Assembly (NCBI GenBank): GCA_021324685.1
Contig: JAJPIQ010000005.1
Span: forward strand, 162,603 to 226,602
DNA length: 64,000 bases
Direction of reading: 5' to 3'
Source of the DNA: Bacteroidota bacterium
GTDB lineage: Bacteria > Bacteroidota > Ignavibacteria > Palsa-1295
Of this stretch, positions 53,476 through 62,485 are shown in pieces. Made by a program: the position numbers and the translations under genes. Numbering within the stretch: the stretch's first letter is position 1; every line of letters starts with the position of its first letter. The notes under the pieces were generated by a model. That model was not told where the DNA came from and did no database searches. It saw nothing but the letters and a program-made list of their open reading frames with translations.

Positions 53476-56379
53476 ATGAGGTTCCGATCGTTCATCCTTT
53501 GCGCTATTTTTTTGTCGGCGGTCCTGTTCCCGATGGGTACGACGCACGCGCAGAGTGTTTTGCCTCGTGCGGGAGAATCATTCACATTCGGCATTATTGA
53601 AGGTCCCGATAATCTTTTAGGGGACAGTGCACAGGCGCAAACGACTCTTCAACTTACCATTACAAGTCTGTACTCGGGCTGCGGCGTCCTCAGTTCACCT
53701 TCTGGCTTTCTTCTCGATTTTAATTTCAATGCCGGTTCGCCGACGGTCATCGAACTGCCGTATAACCTCATGCAACGGTTCGATATCGGGAAGAACAACA
53801 AGGGAATTCTCTTGCGCACTTCGGAGCCGGTAAATGTCATGCTCCATGATTTCGTCCTTGCCGCCGGGGAAGCGTCACAAATACTTCCCGACGATGCGCT
53901 CGACACCAATTACGTTTCGTTCGGCTGGGGGATATATGATGACATCTTCGATCCCGAACACAATGTCTGCGAATTCCTCGTCACCGCTCCGCAGGATTCG
54001 ACGATCGTTACCATCACACCGAGTGTAAAGACCACAAACGATCTTCCCGCGGGTATTCCCTATACTGTCCGCCTGGACCGCGGAGAATCTTTTATCGTCA
54101 AAGCGGATACCTCAGACCGTCCTTCCGATCCTTCGCTTTCGGGTTCGAAGATCGTTTCGACGAAACCCGTGAGCGTGATGGTTGGGCTTACCTGCGGCTA
54201 TGTTCCGCTGGGCTACGAGTCCTGCAATGAACTGATGGACGAACTCATCGGGAAAAAGTGGTGGAGTTCCCACTTCCTGGTTACTCCGCTGGTCAATCAC
54301 GATAGTGCAGTGGTGATGGTCCTAACGAGTGACCGCCCGTTTTTCGCGTCGATCAACAATGGCTTTTCGGGCTCCTCGAATAATCGGCTCGTGGCCGAGT
54401 TCACGGGAGCGGCAGAAATCCAGACGTTCGATAATAACGGTCCCGTCCTTGTCGAAGCACAGCAACTGACACGCGGCAGTGACTTGAGTGACGATTTTAG
54501 CGGAACTACCGATCCCTCCGTAGTGACCGTCCTCGACACCGGTAATTATACCGATACCATTGTATGGACGACGCCATCGATCGGCGGCTTCGAGAACGGG
54601 ATCTCCGTCATTTGTCCGACCGTCGATCTGCCGAGGGCGACGCTCGACGGCGTGTCCCTCAATTCGCTGGCTCCGTCCGTCGTGATCAATGGAACGGGTT
54701 ATAGCGCGATGAACGCACTCATCGATCCGGGCGAACATCTCCTTATTTCTCCCGATCCGGTTTTCGGCATCGCTTCCGGTTTCGCGCAGGCCGACGCCTA
54801 TTCGTTTATGCCGGGAACATCGGGGCCATTCCTTCCCCACGATACCGTCATTCACACACTCATTCTCCAGGCCGATTCTGCGACCACCTGCTCGGAGTTC
54901 GGCATCGACGCTATTCTGAATCCTGCGATCTCGCCCAGCGGGAACGAATCCCTTCTCTCGTTTTCCATCCCGATCACCTACGATCCAACGACCCTGCACC
55001 TGATCGCGGTCGAGCCCCATGCCGTACTCCTGGGGTCGTATTATAGTATCGATACGAGTACGCCGGGCCTGATCACCATCACGGCCGACGGCGAGCCGAA
55101 TCTCGTCGGAAGCGATCTCTTCCGGCTTGTGTTCGAAGGATGGAAATCGATCTCGGCGACCAGCGTCGGTAAGAATACGACGTTTACGGGCTGCGGAACG
55201 GCCGTCGAAAATGTGACGGTGTCTTCGGTGACATTCTCCGTGCAACCGCCGCACGACTCCCTCACCCGCACGTTCGCGCTCGCTGCCGATTCTGCAAGCC
55301 TTTGTACTCCGCTCTCGGTCGTACTGCTTGCAGACAGCACGTTGGGGCCCGCCGACGATTTCGATCTTTCGGAGATCGATATCTCGTTCGACACGGCCGC
55401 ACAAACACTTTCTTCCGTGACGCCCTCTTCGTTGTTTTCACAAGTTCCCATTCGACAGACGGGCGCCGTCAGCGGCAATTACCGCCTCCTCGTGACACAA
55501 CCGATCGCCCTTTCCGGAATAGATACGCTGGTGAGGCTTCAACTGCTTCCGAAATCGCTTACCGCTTCGACAACCATACGAGCAAAAATTTACTACCTTC
55601 GTTGTGGAGATACCCTTTCACGGAGCGTCACATTGGTCTACAGTATCCGACCGATCCTTGACTCGACGCATACCACCCTCACCGTGGTCACGTCCCCCGT
55701 CTCGTTTGGAAACCAGGCTTTTGCGACCGTGAAAATATCGGGACTTCCAAATACCGCCGATGTTAAGCAATTCGATCTCTACACGACCTATAATCACGAT
55801 GTGCTGTCGTTCGAACGCACGGACCAGGTCAATACCCTGACCGGAACGTGGCCACCCCCGAGCGTTTCCCTCGGGGTCGCAACCGACACCCTCCATTTTA
55901 CCTCTCCGGCGTCCCTTGGAACGAACGGTATCCTTGCCGATCTTGCCTTCGAGACCTTCGTTTCCGATTCGATGTTTACTCCCATTGAAGTTTCGAGTTC
56001 CCTCCCGGGAACGGAATCCGGCTGTCTCGCTATCTTCTCGACCCCGCCTGCAACGGCGATGTTCGTCGGACAGGACCTCTGCGGAGATTCTCTGATGCGA
56101 GCATTTATGCTCGGGGAGCCGATCCTGATCGATGCCGCAGATATACAAAACGGAGACTTGCACCTCGAACTTCGGACGGGTACTTCGGAAACCGTGACAT
56201 TAACGCTAAGTGATATGCTCGGCCGCACGATTTGGGAAGGGCAAATTGCGGTCGGTTCGACGGGAGGAGCGCCCACCGAGCAAAATGTACCGCTTCCACC
56301 GCTCGCCTCGGGCACGTACATTCTCCGGCTCTCGGCCCGGGGAACGGTCGTTTCACGGACGTTGCCCGTGATAAAATAA
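53476..56379 (+). CDS. IgGFc-binding-like protein with T9SS type A sorting domain
   Basis: 967 residues from the ATG at 53476 (MRFRSFILCAIFLSAVLFP); the ATG at 53452 is less likely. The N-terminal signal is cut near HAQ. The domain at about 70-320 is the IgGFc-binding type (LRTSEPVNVMLHDFVLA, TIVTITPSVKT, RGESFIVKADT, TKPVSVMVGLTCGY), related to the gene at window position 1. Three cohesin-like sandwiches (about 460-860) follow, each with strands near Cys residues (ATTCSEFGID, ASLCTPLSVV). The end is a T9SS type A sorting domain (TLSDMLGRTIWEGQI, ASGTYILRLSARG). Confidence 0.88.
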   Translation: MRFRSFILCAIFLSAVLFPMGTTHAQSVLPRAGESFTFGIIEGPDNLLGDSAQAQTTLQLTITSLYSGCGVLSSPSGFLLDFNFNAGSPTVIELPYNLMQRFDIGKNNKGILLRTSEPVNVMLHDFVLAAGEASQILPDDALDTNYVSFGWGIYDDIFDPEHNVCEFLVTAPQDSTIVTITPSVKTTNDLPAGIPYTVRLDRGESFIVKADTSDRPSDPSLSGSKIVSTKPVSVMVGLTCGYVPLGYESCNELMDELIGKKWWSSHFLVTPLVNHDSAVVMVLTSDRPFFASINNGFSGSSNNRLVAEFTGAAEIQTFDNNGPVLVEAQQLTRGSDLSDDFSGTTDPSVVTVLDTGNYTDTIVWTTPSIGGFENGISVICPTVDLPRATLDGVSLNSLAPSVVINGTGYSAMNALIDPGEHLLISPDPVFGIASGFAQADAYSFMPGTSGPFLPHDTVIHTLILQADSATTCSEFGIDAILNPAISPSGNESLLSFSIPITYDPTTLHLIAVEPHAVLLGSYYSIDTSTPGLITITADGEPNLVGSDLFRLVFEGWKSISATSVGKNTTFTGCGTAVENVTVSSVTFSVQPPHDSLTRTFALAADSASLCTPLSVVLLADSTLGPADDFDLSEIDISFDTAAQTLSSVTPSSLFSQVPIRQTGAVSGNYRLLVTQPIALSGIDTLVRLQLLPKSLTASTTIRAKIYYLRCGDTLSRSVTLVYSIRPILDSTHTTLTVVTSPVSFGNQAFATVKISGLPNTADVKQFDLYTTYNHDVLSFERTDQVNTLTGTWPPPSVSLGVATDTLHFTSPASLGTNGILADLAFETFVSDSMFTPIEVSSSLPGTESGCLAIFSTPPATAMFVGQDLCGDSLMRAFMLGEPILIDAADIQNGDLHLELRTGTSETVTLTLSDMLGRTIWEGQIAVGSTGGAPTEQNVPLPPLASGTYILRLSARGTVVSRTLPVIK

Positions 56380-56432
56380 TCAATTCAGGAATCCGCGCTC
56401 GGATATCGGCGCTCGGATTTATCGCAATCGCG

Positions 56433-57011
56433 TTACGATCCCATGAAGAGATAGGGTTCCCAGTCCTTGCTCGTGCGTCCTGCAAACTGACGAAGAAAGG
56501 TCACGTGGTTCGGGCGGATCGGCCGCCGCATGAGCTGCATCTGCGCTTCGTCGGGCGTCTGGCTTCCTTTGACATTATTGCAACGCAGGCATGCGCTCAC
56601 CAGATTTTCCCAGGAATCCTCCCCCCCGCGGCTTTTGGGAACGATATGATCGACCGTGAGCGTCACGCTGGTCGCCCCGCAATACTGGCAGCGGTGGCCA
56701 TCGCGGCGTAAAATATTTTTTCGCGAAAGGATGACCTTTTTAAACGGGACACGGATGTAGCTGGAAAGACGGACCACGCTCGGGAACGGCATGGTCATCG
56801 AGGTCGAGTGTACCGCGCGCCCCGTCATACCGCTGACGAGTTCGGCTTTGGAAAGATAAAGAAGGATGATCGCTTTTTCGACGCTCGTGATGGCAAGCGG
56901 CTCGTAATTGCCGTTCAGGATGAGGACTTTGCCGTTTAATTTTGAATGAGCAGGACTTAGATCGTTATCGTCCCGATCGATCTCAGGATCGAAAAGGTCC
57001 GTTTCGCTCAG
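56433..57011 (-). CDS. HNH endonuclease with no standard start codon
   Basis: The HNH core is clear: CQYCG, TLTVDHIVPKSRGGEDSWENLV and ACLRCNNVKG, giving the zinc Cys pairs and catalytic histidine. The first ATG in frame is at 56828, but family-like sequence extends upstream (NGKVLILNGNYEPLAITSVE and KAIILLYLSKAELVSG), so a start there removes the beginning of the domain. Upstream to 57136 the frame stays open without ATG, GTG or TTG; a CTG at 57011 is used here as a placeholder. The region before is Arg/Glu-rich. Such HNH proteins of this type are common stand-alone genes in many bacteria; role unknown. Confidence 0.75.
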   Translation of the reverse strand: MSETDLFDPEIDRDDNDLSPAHSKLNGKVLILNGNYEPLAITSVEKAIILLYLSKAELVSGMTGRAVHSTSMTMPFPSVVRLSSYIRVPFKKVILSRKNILRRDGHRCQYCGATSVTLTVDHIVPKSRGGEDSWENLVSACLRCNNVKGSQTPDEAQMQLMRRPIRPNHVTFLRQFAGRTSKDWEPYLFMGS

Positions 57012-57253
57012 TAGGCGCTCACGTTCAGCGGCCTGGCGAGAAGTGCGCTCCGCCTGGGCCCTCGTCCGACGAGCGCCGCGCGAAGCTGCCGTTTTATGGC
57101 TGTGCGGTTCGAATGCGTTACTCCCCTTTCGTTGTTAAGTCCGTCACTGTTAAGTGAGTCACTATTGTAATGTTTCTCGCGCGCTGCACGGTTCCCGCCC
57201 GCGAAACGATATTACCATTTCTTCATATTGCACTTCCTATTCGATTTTACTTC

Positions 57254-58012
57254 ATGTTCGATTTTAAAAGAAAAAACGTCCTGATTACCGGCGGTTCGCG
57301 CGGAATCGGTCTTTCAACGGCGATAGCGTTTGCCACGGCGGGCGCCAACGTTGCCTTCACCTATCGTTCGAACCACGAAGCTGCGGTCCGGACACAAAGG
57401 GAAATCGAATCGAAGGGCGTTCGCTGCTTAAAAGTCGCAGCCGAAGCAAACGACGAGTCCGCCCTGCAGGACATCGTTTCAAAAATCGGTACGCAATGGG
57501 GAGCGCTCGACGTTGCCGTTGCAAATGCCGGGATCTGGAAAGAGGCGGCCATCCCCACGATGACCCTGCAGGACTTTCGCGAAACGATGGACATCAACAT
57601 GACTGGAACCTATCTACTCGCCAGGACCGCGGCACAACCGATGATCGCTCAGCAGTCGGGATCGATGGTGTTCGTCTCTTCGACGGCGGGACAACGAGGG
57701 GAACCGTTCCATTCACATTATGCTGCCTCCAAAGGCGCCCAGATCAGTTTTACAAAATCCCTGGCTGTCGAGCTTGCCCCGCACCATATTCGCGTCAATT
57801 GCGTGGCGCCGGGTTGGACCGAAACGGATATGACCGAAGCGGCGCTCGCCGATCCGTCGGAAGCCGCACGTATTCAATCGATCGTCCCGTTACGGCGGGC
57901 GGCACGGCCGGAGGAAATTGCAAATGCGATCTTGTTCCTGGCAAGCCCACTCGCCAGTTATATTACCGGCGAAGTATTGAACGTCAATGGCGGAATGGTC
58001 CTTTGTGGCTAA
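57254..58012 (+). CDS. SDR oxidoreductase, 3-oxoacyl-ACP reductase-like
   Basis: 252 residues from the ATG at 57254 (MFDFKRKNVLITGGSRGIG). It has TGGSRGIG, NAG (VAVANAGIW), the Ser in VFVSSTAGQRG, and YAASKGAQISFTKSLA with Tyr/Lys. The C-terminal GEVLNVNGGMVLCG is FabG-like. It probably uses NADPH. It is not in a fatty-acid synthesis cluster here, so it may be a stand-alone SDR. It faces mlaF. Confidence 0.9.
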   Translation: MFDFKRKNVLITGGSRGIGLSTAIAFATAGANVAFTYRSNHEAAVRTQREIESKGVRCLKVAAEANDESALQDIVSKIGTQWGALDVAVANAGIWKEAAIPTMTLQDFRETMDINMTGTYLLARTAAQPMIAQQSGSMVFVSSTAGQRGEPFHSHYAASKGAQISFTKSLAVELAPHHIRVNCVAPGWTETDMTEAALADPSEAARIQSIVPLRRAARPEEIANAILFLASPLASYITGEVLNVNGGMVLCG

Positions 58013-58018
58013 GTTCCC

Positions 58019-58762
58019 TTAGCCCTGAGTTACCGGCGTTCGATAGCGTTCTAAAAATTGGCGTGCGATCGGATCGGTCGAGCGGGCGAAGGCCGAAGGT
58101 ATTCCATCGAAATAGATCCTTCCCTCATGGATGAAAATGACGCGCTCGGCAATACGCTCGACGGTAAAAAGATCGTGCGTAACGATAAGACTCGTGACGT
58201 GCAGTTGCCCGGTCAGGTCCTGGATAAGGGCATCGATCTGGTCGCTGGTTACGGGGTCCAGGCCTGTGGTGGGTTCGTCATAAAACATATAGTGCGGCTC
58301 GGTCGCAAGCGCTCGGGCCAGCGCGACACGCTTTTTCATGCCGCCCGAAAGTTCCGAAGGCATCGCGTGTTCGATGCCGCGCAGTCCGACTAACGCCAGC
58401 TTTTCCTTCGTGATGCGAGTGAGTTTTTCTCGGTCGCGCTCGCCATGCTCACGCAGGCCGAGCGTGATATTCTCGGCAACGGTCATGGAATCGAAGAGTG
58501 CGGACCCCTGAAACAAAAACCCGATATTGCGCCGCACGCGTTCGAGCTCCGGCAGGGGGGCCTTCGAGATGGAAACGCCATCGACCACGACGTCGCCGGC
58601 ATCCGGTTTTAAAAGACCGATAATATGTTTTAACAGCACGCTCTTGCCGCACCCGCTTTGGCCAATGATCGCAACGGTTTCGCCGTCCCGAATTTCGAAC
58701 GAGACTCCACGCAGCACTTCGCGCGTACCGAACGATTTCTGAAGAGAGCGAACCTGGATCAA
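58019..58762 (-). CDS. mlaF: MlaF-like ATP-binding protein
   Basis: 247 residues starting at TTG 58762 (read as MIQVRSLQKSFG), the only sensible start. It has IIGQSGCGKSVLLKHI (Walker A), ELSGGMKKRVALARAL (signature), MFYDEPTTGLDPV (Walker B). The SGCGKS and GMKKR forms are typical of MlaF/Ttg2A in phospholipid transport between the membranes. It follows mlaE with 26 bases between them. No mlaD is in the window. Confidence 0.93.
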   Translation of the reverse strand: MIQVRSLQKSFGTREVLRGVSFEIRDGETVAIIGQSGCGKSVLLKHIIGLLKPDAGDVVVDGVSISKAPLPELERVRRNIGFLFQGSALFDSMTVAENITLGLREHGERDREKLTRITKEKLALVGLRGIEHAMPSELSGGMKKRVALARALATEPHYMFYDEPTTGLDPVTSDQIDALIQDLTGQLHVTSLIVTHDLFTVERIAERVIFIHEGRIYFDGIPSAFARSTDPIARQFLERYRTPVTQG

Positions 58763-58793
58763 AGAAATTTAAACTGGATCAAAAGAATTTAAA
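58754..58793. repeat. 20-bp tandem duplication between mlaE and mlaF
   Basis: Two near-identical 20-base units (58754-58773 and 58774-58793), two mismatches. They cover the mlaE stop and the TTG start of mlaF. Confidence 0.75.
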
Positions 58794-59568
58794 AAAGAAC
58801 GGTCCAGAGCGTATAGTCGAGGATAAGGACCAGCGTACTCGAAAGAACAAAAGCCCGGATCGTCGCATTGCCCACGCCTTCGGCCCCGCCCGTCGTCGCA
58901 AAACCGACTTTGACTCCGATGAGCGCCGTGAACGATCCGAAAAAGAGCGCTTTGAACAGACCCCCGAGCACGTCCTTTACGTGAAAAAACCGCTGGACGG
59001 AGTCGAAAAACATTTTCGTACTGATCCCCAAGAAAAAGTTACTGACCAGGAACGCTCCCAGGAGCGCGATGGCGTTTGCACAGATCACCAGCACCGGCAT
59101 CATGAGCGTTGCGCCGAGCAGTCGCGGCACCGCAAGATAGCGGACCGGACTGATCGCAAGGCTTTCGAGCGCATCGATCTGTTCCGTCACTTTCATCGTC
59201 CCAAGTTCTGCCGCGATCGAGGCACCGACCCGCCCGGCAATAACGATCGCCGTGAGCACGGGCCCCAGTTCGATAAAGATCGCGCGGCTCACGGCCGCAC
59301 CTAAAAAACTGTAGGGAATCAATCCCTTGAACTGGTACGCCGCCTGCCAGGCGCTGACCATGCCGGTGAAAAGCCCAATAATAAGCACGAGCGGCAAAGA
59401 ATCGGTACCGATGTGGGACATCTGATCGAACAAGAGTTGCCGGTCCCGCGGGATAGAACGAACATGGCTCACCGTCTGCCCCGCCAGCGAAGCAAACGCG
59501 CCGACATCGGCGAAAAACCGTTGCGTCGAACGACCGAGTCGAGCAATGCCTTTCCCAAGGATGGTCAT
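58789..59568 (-). CDS. mlaE: MlaE-like permease
   Basis: 259 residues of the MlaE family with five to six membrane segments: SLPLVLIIGLFTGMVSAWQA, GPVLTAIVIAGRVGASIAAELGTMKVTEQIDAL (family hallmark), LLGATLMMPVLVICANAIALLGAFLV and FVLSSTLVLILDYTLW. It is the integral part of the Mla lipid transporter. It precedes mlaF; the MCE-domain partner MlaD must be elsewhere. Confidence 0.93.
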   Translation of the reverse strand: MTILGKGIARLGRSTQRFFADVGAFASLAGQTVSHVRSIPRDRQLLFDQMSHIGTDSLPLVLIIGLFTGMVSAWQAAYQFKGLIPYSFLGAAVSRAIFIELGPVLTAIVIAGRVGASIAAELGTMKVTEQIDALESLAISPVRYLAVPRLLGATLMMPVLVICANAIALLGAFLVSNFFLGISTKMFFDSVQRFFHVKDVLGGLFKALFFGSFTALIGVKVGFATTGGAEGVGNATIRAFVLSSTLVLILDYTLWTVLF

Positions 59569-59672
59569 TGGACTATGTTTTCAAGGAAGGACGAAATGTC
59601 GAGAACATGTATCTACAAAATTACGATAGAAATCGAAAATTTCGGTGAGTCCGAATTAACGGACGTGTTCGC

Positions 59673-59680
59673 TATCTTTG
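59673..59680 (+). promoter_or_regulatory. Candidate -7 element TATCTTTG
   Basis: TATCTTTG matches TAnnTTTG and lies 14 bases before the ATG at 59695, so the transcript may be almost leaderless. Confidence 0.45.
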
Positions 59681-59694
59681 CGTTGCATGCATCG

Positions 59695-60315
59695 ATGCCC
59701 ATTCGAAAGCAATTTTACTTCCTTCCCGTCGCCGCCATTGTTGCGTTGTTTGCCGTGCAGAGTTCCGCGAAGGCAACGTGGATTTCGCTGGCGAAACACG
59801 ATGGCATTCCGCTCGTGGGCCGGAAGCGCCATGGCGTTCACACCGGCGTTGCAAAGCGGCCGGGCGTTCAGCTAACGAAGAAACAGGTCGTTTTCGTCTC
59901 CCGATTTGGCGAGTATCTCCGCTCCATGGGAGAGTCAGCCGTCGTTACTTCCGGCGCTCGTTCGCCCGAACACCAACTTTCGATCATAAAGACAAGGGTG
60001 AAGGAGCTGGGCGTAGCAAGAAAATTCCCGGAACTTCGCCATGCCGTTGCCGGCCGGCCGAGCACCTGGCTCCGCGCATGGGAGTTTCTGCGGGCTCGCC
60101 ACGTGCCGGTCTATGCCCCGAACTCTGCGGGCGGCGAAGCGTCGGCATCCAACCATATCAAAGGCCTGGCCGTCGATTTTATTTCCGGCTCGCTGGACCA
60201 TCTCGCGGCACTCGTACGAAGTTTCTCGGCCTCCCGGCTCGCGATGCTTTCGCCGCTCCGCGTCGTGAGTATTGCCCGCGAGCCCGGCTGCGTCCATGTA
60301 AATTTGCGAGGATAA
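59695..60315 (+). CDS. M15-like metallopeptidase (D-Ala-D-Ala type)
   Basis: 206 residues from the ATG at 59695 (MPIRKQFYFLPVAAIVALF), whose signal peptide ends near SSAKA. The frame is open further upstream (59413) but overlaps antisense to mlaE. The M15-like zinc triad is visible: a His and Asp in ASNHIKGLAVDF and a His in GCVHVNLRG, with SGARSPEHQ before. Family members trim peptidoglycan stem peptides or are VanY-like. The exact bond is unknown. It is divergent from mlaE. Confidence 0.78.
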   Translation: MPIRKQFYFLPVAAIVALFAVQSSAKATWISLAKHDGIPLVGRKRHGVHTGVAKRPGVQLTKKQVVFVSRFGEYLRSMGESAVVTSGARSPEHQLSIIKTRVKELGVARKFPELRHAVAGRPSTWLRAWEFLRARHVPVYAPNSAGGEASASNHIKGLAVDFISGSLDHLAALVRSFSASRLAMLSPLRVVSIAREPGCVHVNLRG

Positions 60316-60440
60316 TTCGAGTTTATGGAACGTGAAAATGTAAAATGATATCACCACTCGCAGTCACTTTCACCACTCCATCGTCTCCCAACGAACATGC
60401 TACAGGAGCAGCGCAAAAATCAAAAGAGAATGTCTCATTT

Positions 60441-62483
60441 CTAATGAGGAAAACTGGCAACGATAACAGTTTTTGGCAAGTCCCACACTTTTACATAGTC
60501 GATCAAATGATGCGCGGCATTTTGACCGTGAAACGGCCAGAAGCCGGGGTATCCCGCATGAGTTCTAAAATAATTGACTGACGAAAGCCCGGACCACGAG
60601 GACGAAACGACGGGATCGCCATCCATGCTGAACCCGCCGGGAATCAGATAGACAGGGCCTCGTGCCATGGTGCTTGCATAATCGTAAAACGGGCTTCCCT
60701 GTGGAATCATCCGATCGGGCCAACGGCGCACTACTACGCTGTCATATAAAATCCGGACTTCATGCGGAAGCCATTCCATTGTGAACGTATGGTATCGATA
60801 TGGCTCCGCGGTATAGGCGGCGGAATCCCGCCGGTACCCATCCACGGAATCGCCATAGTCGAAGGTCGTATCGGCGCCGGTAAGCATCGCAGGAACTCCA
60901 TAGCCGGGCCCTCCGGCATAGGCGTCGGGAAGTTCATAGACGAACGACTCCCTGTTTGTCTTTAAATCGGCCGAATCGAGCGGATCGTCCAAATATAAAA
61001 TTCCCTTATTCGTCGGATTATTTAAAAGATAGATCCAATGGCAATGATATTTCTTTTGTACAGTGTCTCCTTTCACGTTAACCGACGAGCCCAGGGCGAG
61101 CATGACTGGTTGATATTGCTTCGTAAAAAAAATAGAATCTCCGCTCCGAATATGATATGGGGCGTGGAAAATTCGGTATTTGCCATCGGTGGCAGTATCG
61201 ACACGCCATGTTACCGAATCTGTCGGAAGCCAGTTCCAACGGCAATAATAATAGGTGAAGGTGTCGCTCGAAGTTGCGAGCGAAGATGGGAATGAAGTTC
61301 CGGGATTAGGGCGGACCGTATGCGGCGGCAAACGCCACGGATAGACTCCGTAACCAATATTATTGATAATGAGATTGTTCATTTGCCCCGTCGGCTCCCA
61401 TGCGCTTGTACATGCTGTATCGTCGAGACTGATGAACGACGTATCGTTGTAGGGTGCGCCACGTATCTGAAAATATCCATGGCACGGCCCGAACCGATAT
61501 CCATGTCCCCAATTGGGGTGCATAATTCCCATTTCTCCATTGAAAGTCTCGTCGAGATCGTACTCGAACGTTTGCCCGCCTCCGCCGCCCCAGTTGTTCG
61601 TATGGTGGTGCATGCGCGGGATTTTATCGCGGAATTCGTATTTGCCGTACGGGGCATGGGCATAGACGGGCCACGGACAGCTCATCACGCTGCCGCTCGA
61701 TGTAAGGCTGCGATGGATAAGAGGATTTCCTAAACTGTCCGGAATATTAACATCGGAACAACTATTCAGGAGGATATTGACGCTGTCGCATGAGCAGGTA
61801 TCGGGATTCAGTCTAAAGACCAGATCGAGGGCATGGCCGTCGTGCGCCTCATAATCGGTGTCGAGAAAAACGCTGCTGTCGTACTGGCATTGCGGGATGC
61901 TCCAGCCCGATACACCATTCATGCCGTTAAAGATGTACCATTGCCGGCGGAACTTTGCCGTGTCGTCGAACTCGTCCGAAAAGACGGCGGTATCCCAATG
62001 CGGTTCGGTATAGGCGTGGAAAAAAGCTCCCGGCTTCACCTGGAAGCCGCTCTTCAGCTTGATGAGGTGTCTGGCCCGGAAATCGACGTCCTCGTTCTTG
62101 CCGATCGTTACCCGATCGCCGGCGCCGCCACCGGCTGTAATCGTATCGCCCTGAAAGAGCCGCTGCCACGGTGTGTATGGGCCGATCGCAGACCCGTGCG
62201 GAGCCCAGTTGGCCAGCGTATCGAACTGATGGTGAAGGGAATCGTAAACTAATGGCACATAAGCGCCATCGCCGATGCCGTTCGAGTCCTGATAGAACGC
62301 GCTCAAACTCGAAAGCTTCTCTCGGGTATCGAAGGGGCCTGGTGGAGCGAACGGGTTATAATAGACGTCGGTATTCTGTAGAATAATGTTCCCATGCTGC
62401 TGGATCAGGTACGGATTGACCGAGTCCTGGGCCAATGCGGCCCAGGGAATGGCAAGAAGAGCCAGCAGAATAATTCGTTTCAT
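60441..62483 (-). CDS. Secreted GH16-like protein with a split core
   Basis: 680 residues with a signal peptide (MKRIILLALLAIPWAALAQ). The first about 200 residues include IKLKSGFQVKPGAFFHAYT, common in Bacteroidota carbohydrate-active proteins. FSDEFDDTAKFRRQWYIFNG starts a GH16-like domain, then QTFEYDLDETFNGEMG holds E-x-D-x-x-E, the GH16 catalytic pattern. After about 220 inserted residues the fold resumes with YHTFTMEWLPHEVRILYDSVVV and an LIPGGFSMDG strand. GH16 enzymes cut beta-glucans or galactans. No T9SS tail is seen. It follows the propeller gene by 2 bases, last in the operon. Confidence 0.78.
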   Translation of the reverse strand: MKRIILLALLAIPWAALAQDSVNPYLIQQHGNIILQNTDVYYNPFAPPGPFDTREKLSSLSAFYQDSNGIGDGAYVPLVYDSLHHQFDTLANWAPHGSAIGPYTPWQRLFQGDTITAGGGAGDRVTIGKNEDVDFRARHLIKLKSGFQVKPGAFFHAYTEPHWDTAVFSDEFDDTAKFRRQWYIFNGMNGVSGWSIPQCQYDSSVFLDTDYEAHDGHALDLVFRLNPDTCSCDSVNILLNSCSDVNIPDSLGNPLIHRSLTSSGSVMSCPWPVYAHAPYGKYEFRDKIPRMHHHTNNWGGGGGQTFEYDLDETFNGEMGIMHPNWGHGYRFGPCHGYFQIRGAPYNDTSFISLDDTACTSAWEPTGQMNNLIINNIGYGVYPWRLPPHTVRPNPGTSFPSSLATSSDTFTYYYCRWNWLPTDSVTWRVDTATDGKYRIFHAPYHIRSGDSIFFTKQYQPVMLALGSSVNVKGDTVQKKYHCHWIYLLNNPTNKGILYLDDPLDSADLKTNRESFVYELPDAYAGGPGYGVPAMLTGADTTFDYGDSVDGYRRDSAAYTAEPYRYHTFTMEWLPHEVRILYDSVVVRRWPDRMIPQGSPFYDYASTMARGPVYLIPGGFSMDGDPVVSSSWSGLSSVNYFRTHAGYPGFWPFHGQNAAHHLIDYVKVWDLPKTVIVASFPH

Positions 62484-62485
62484 CG

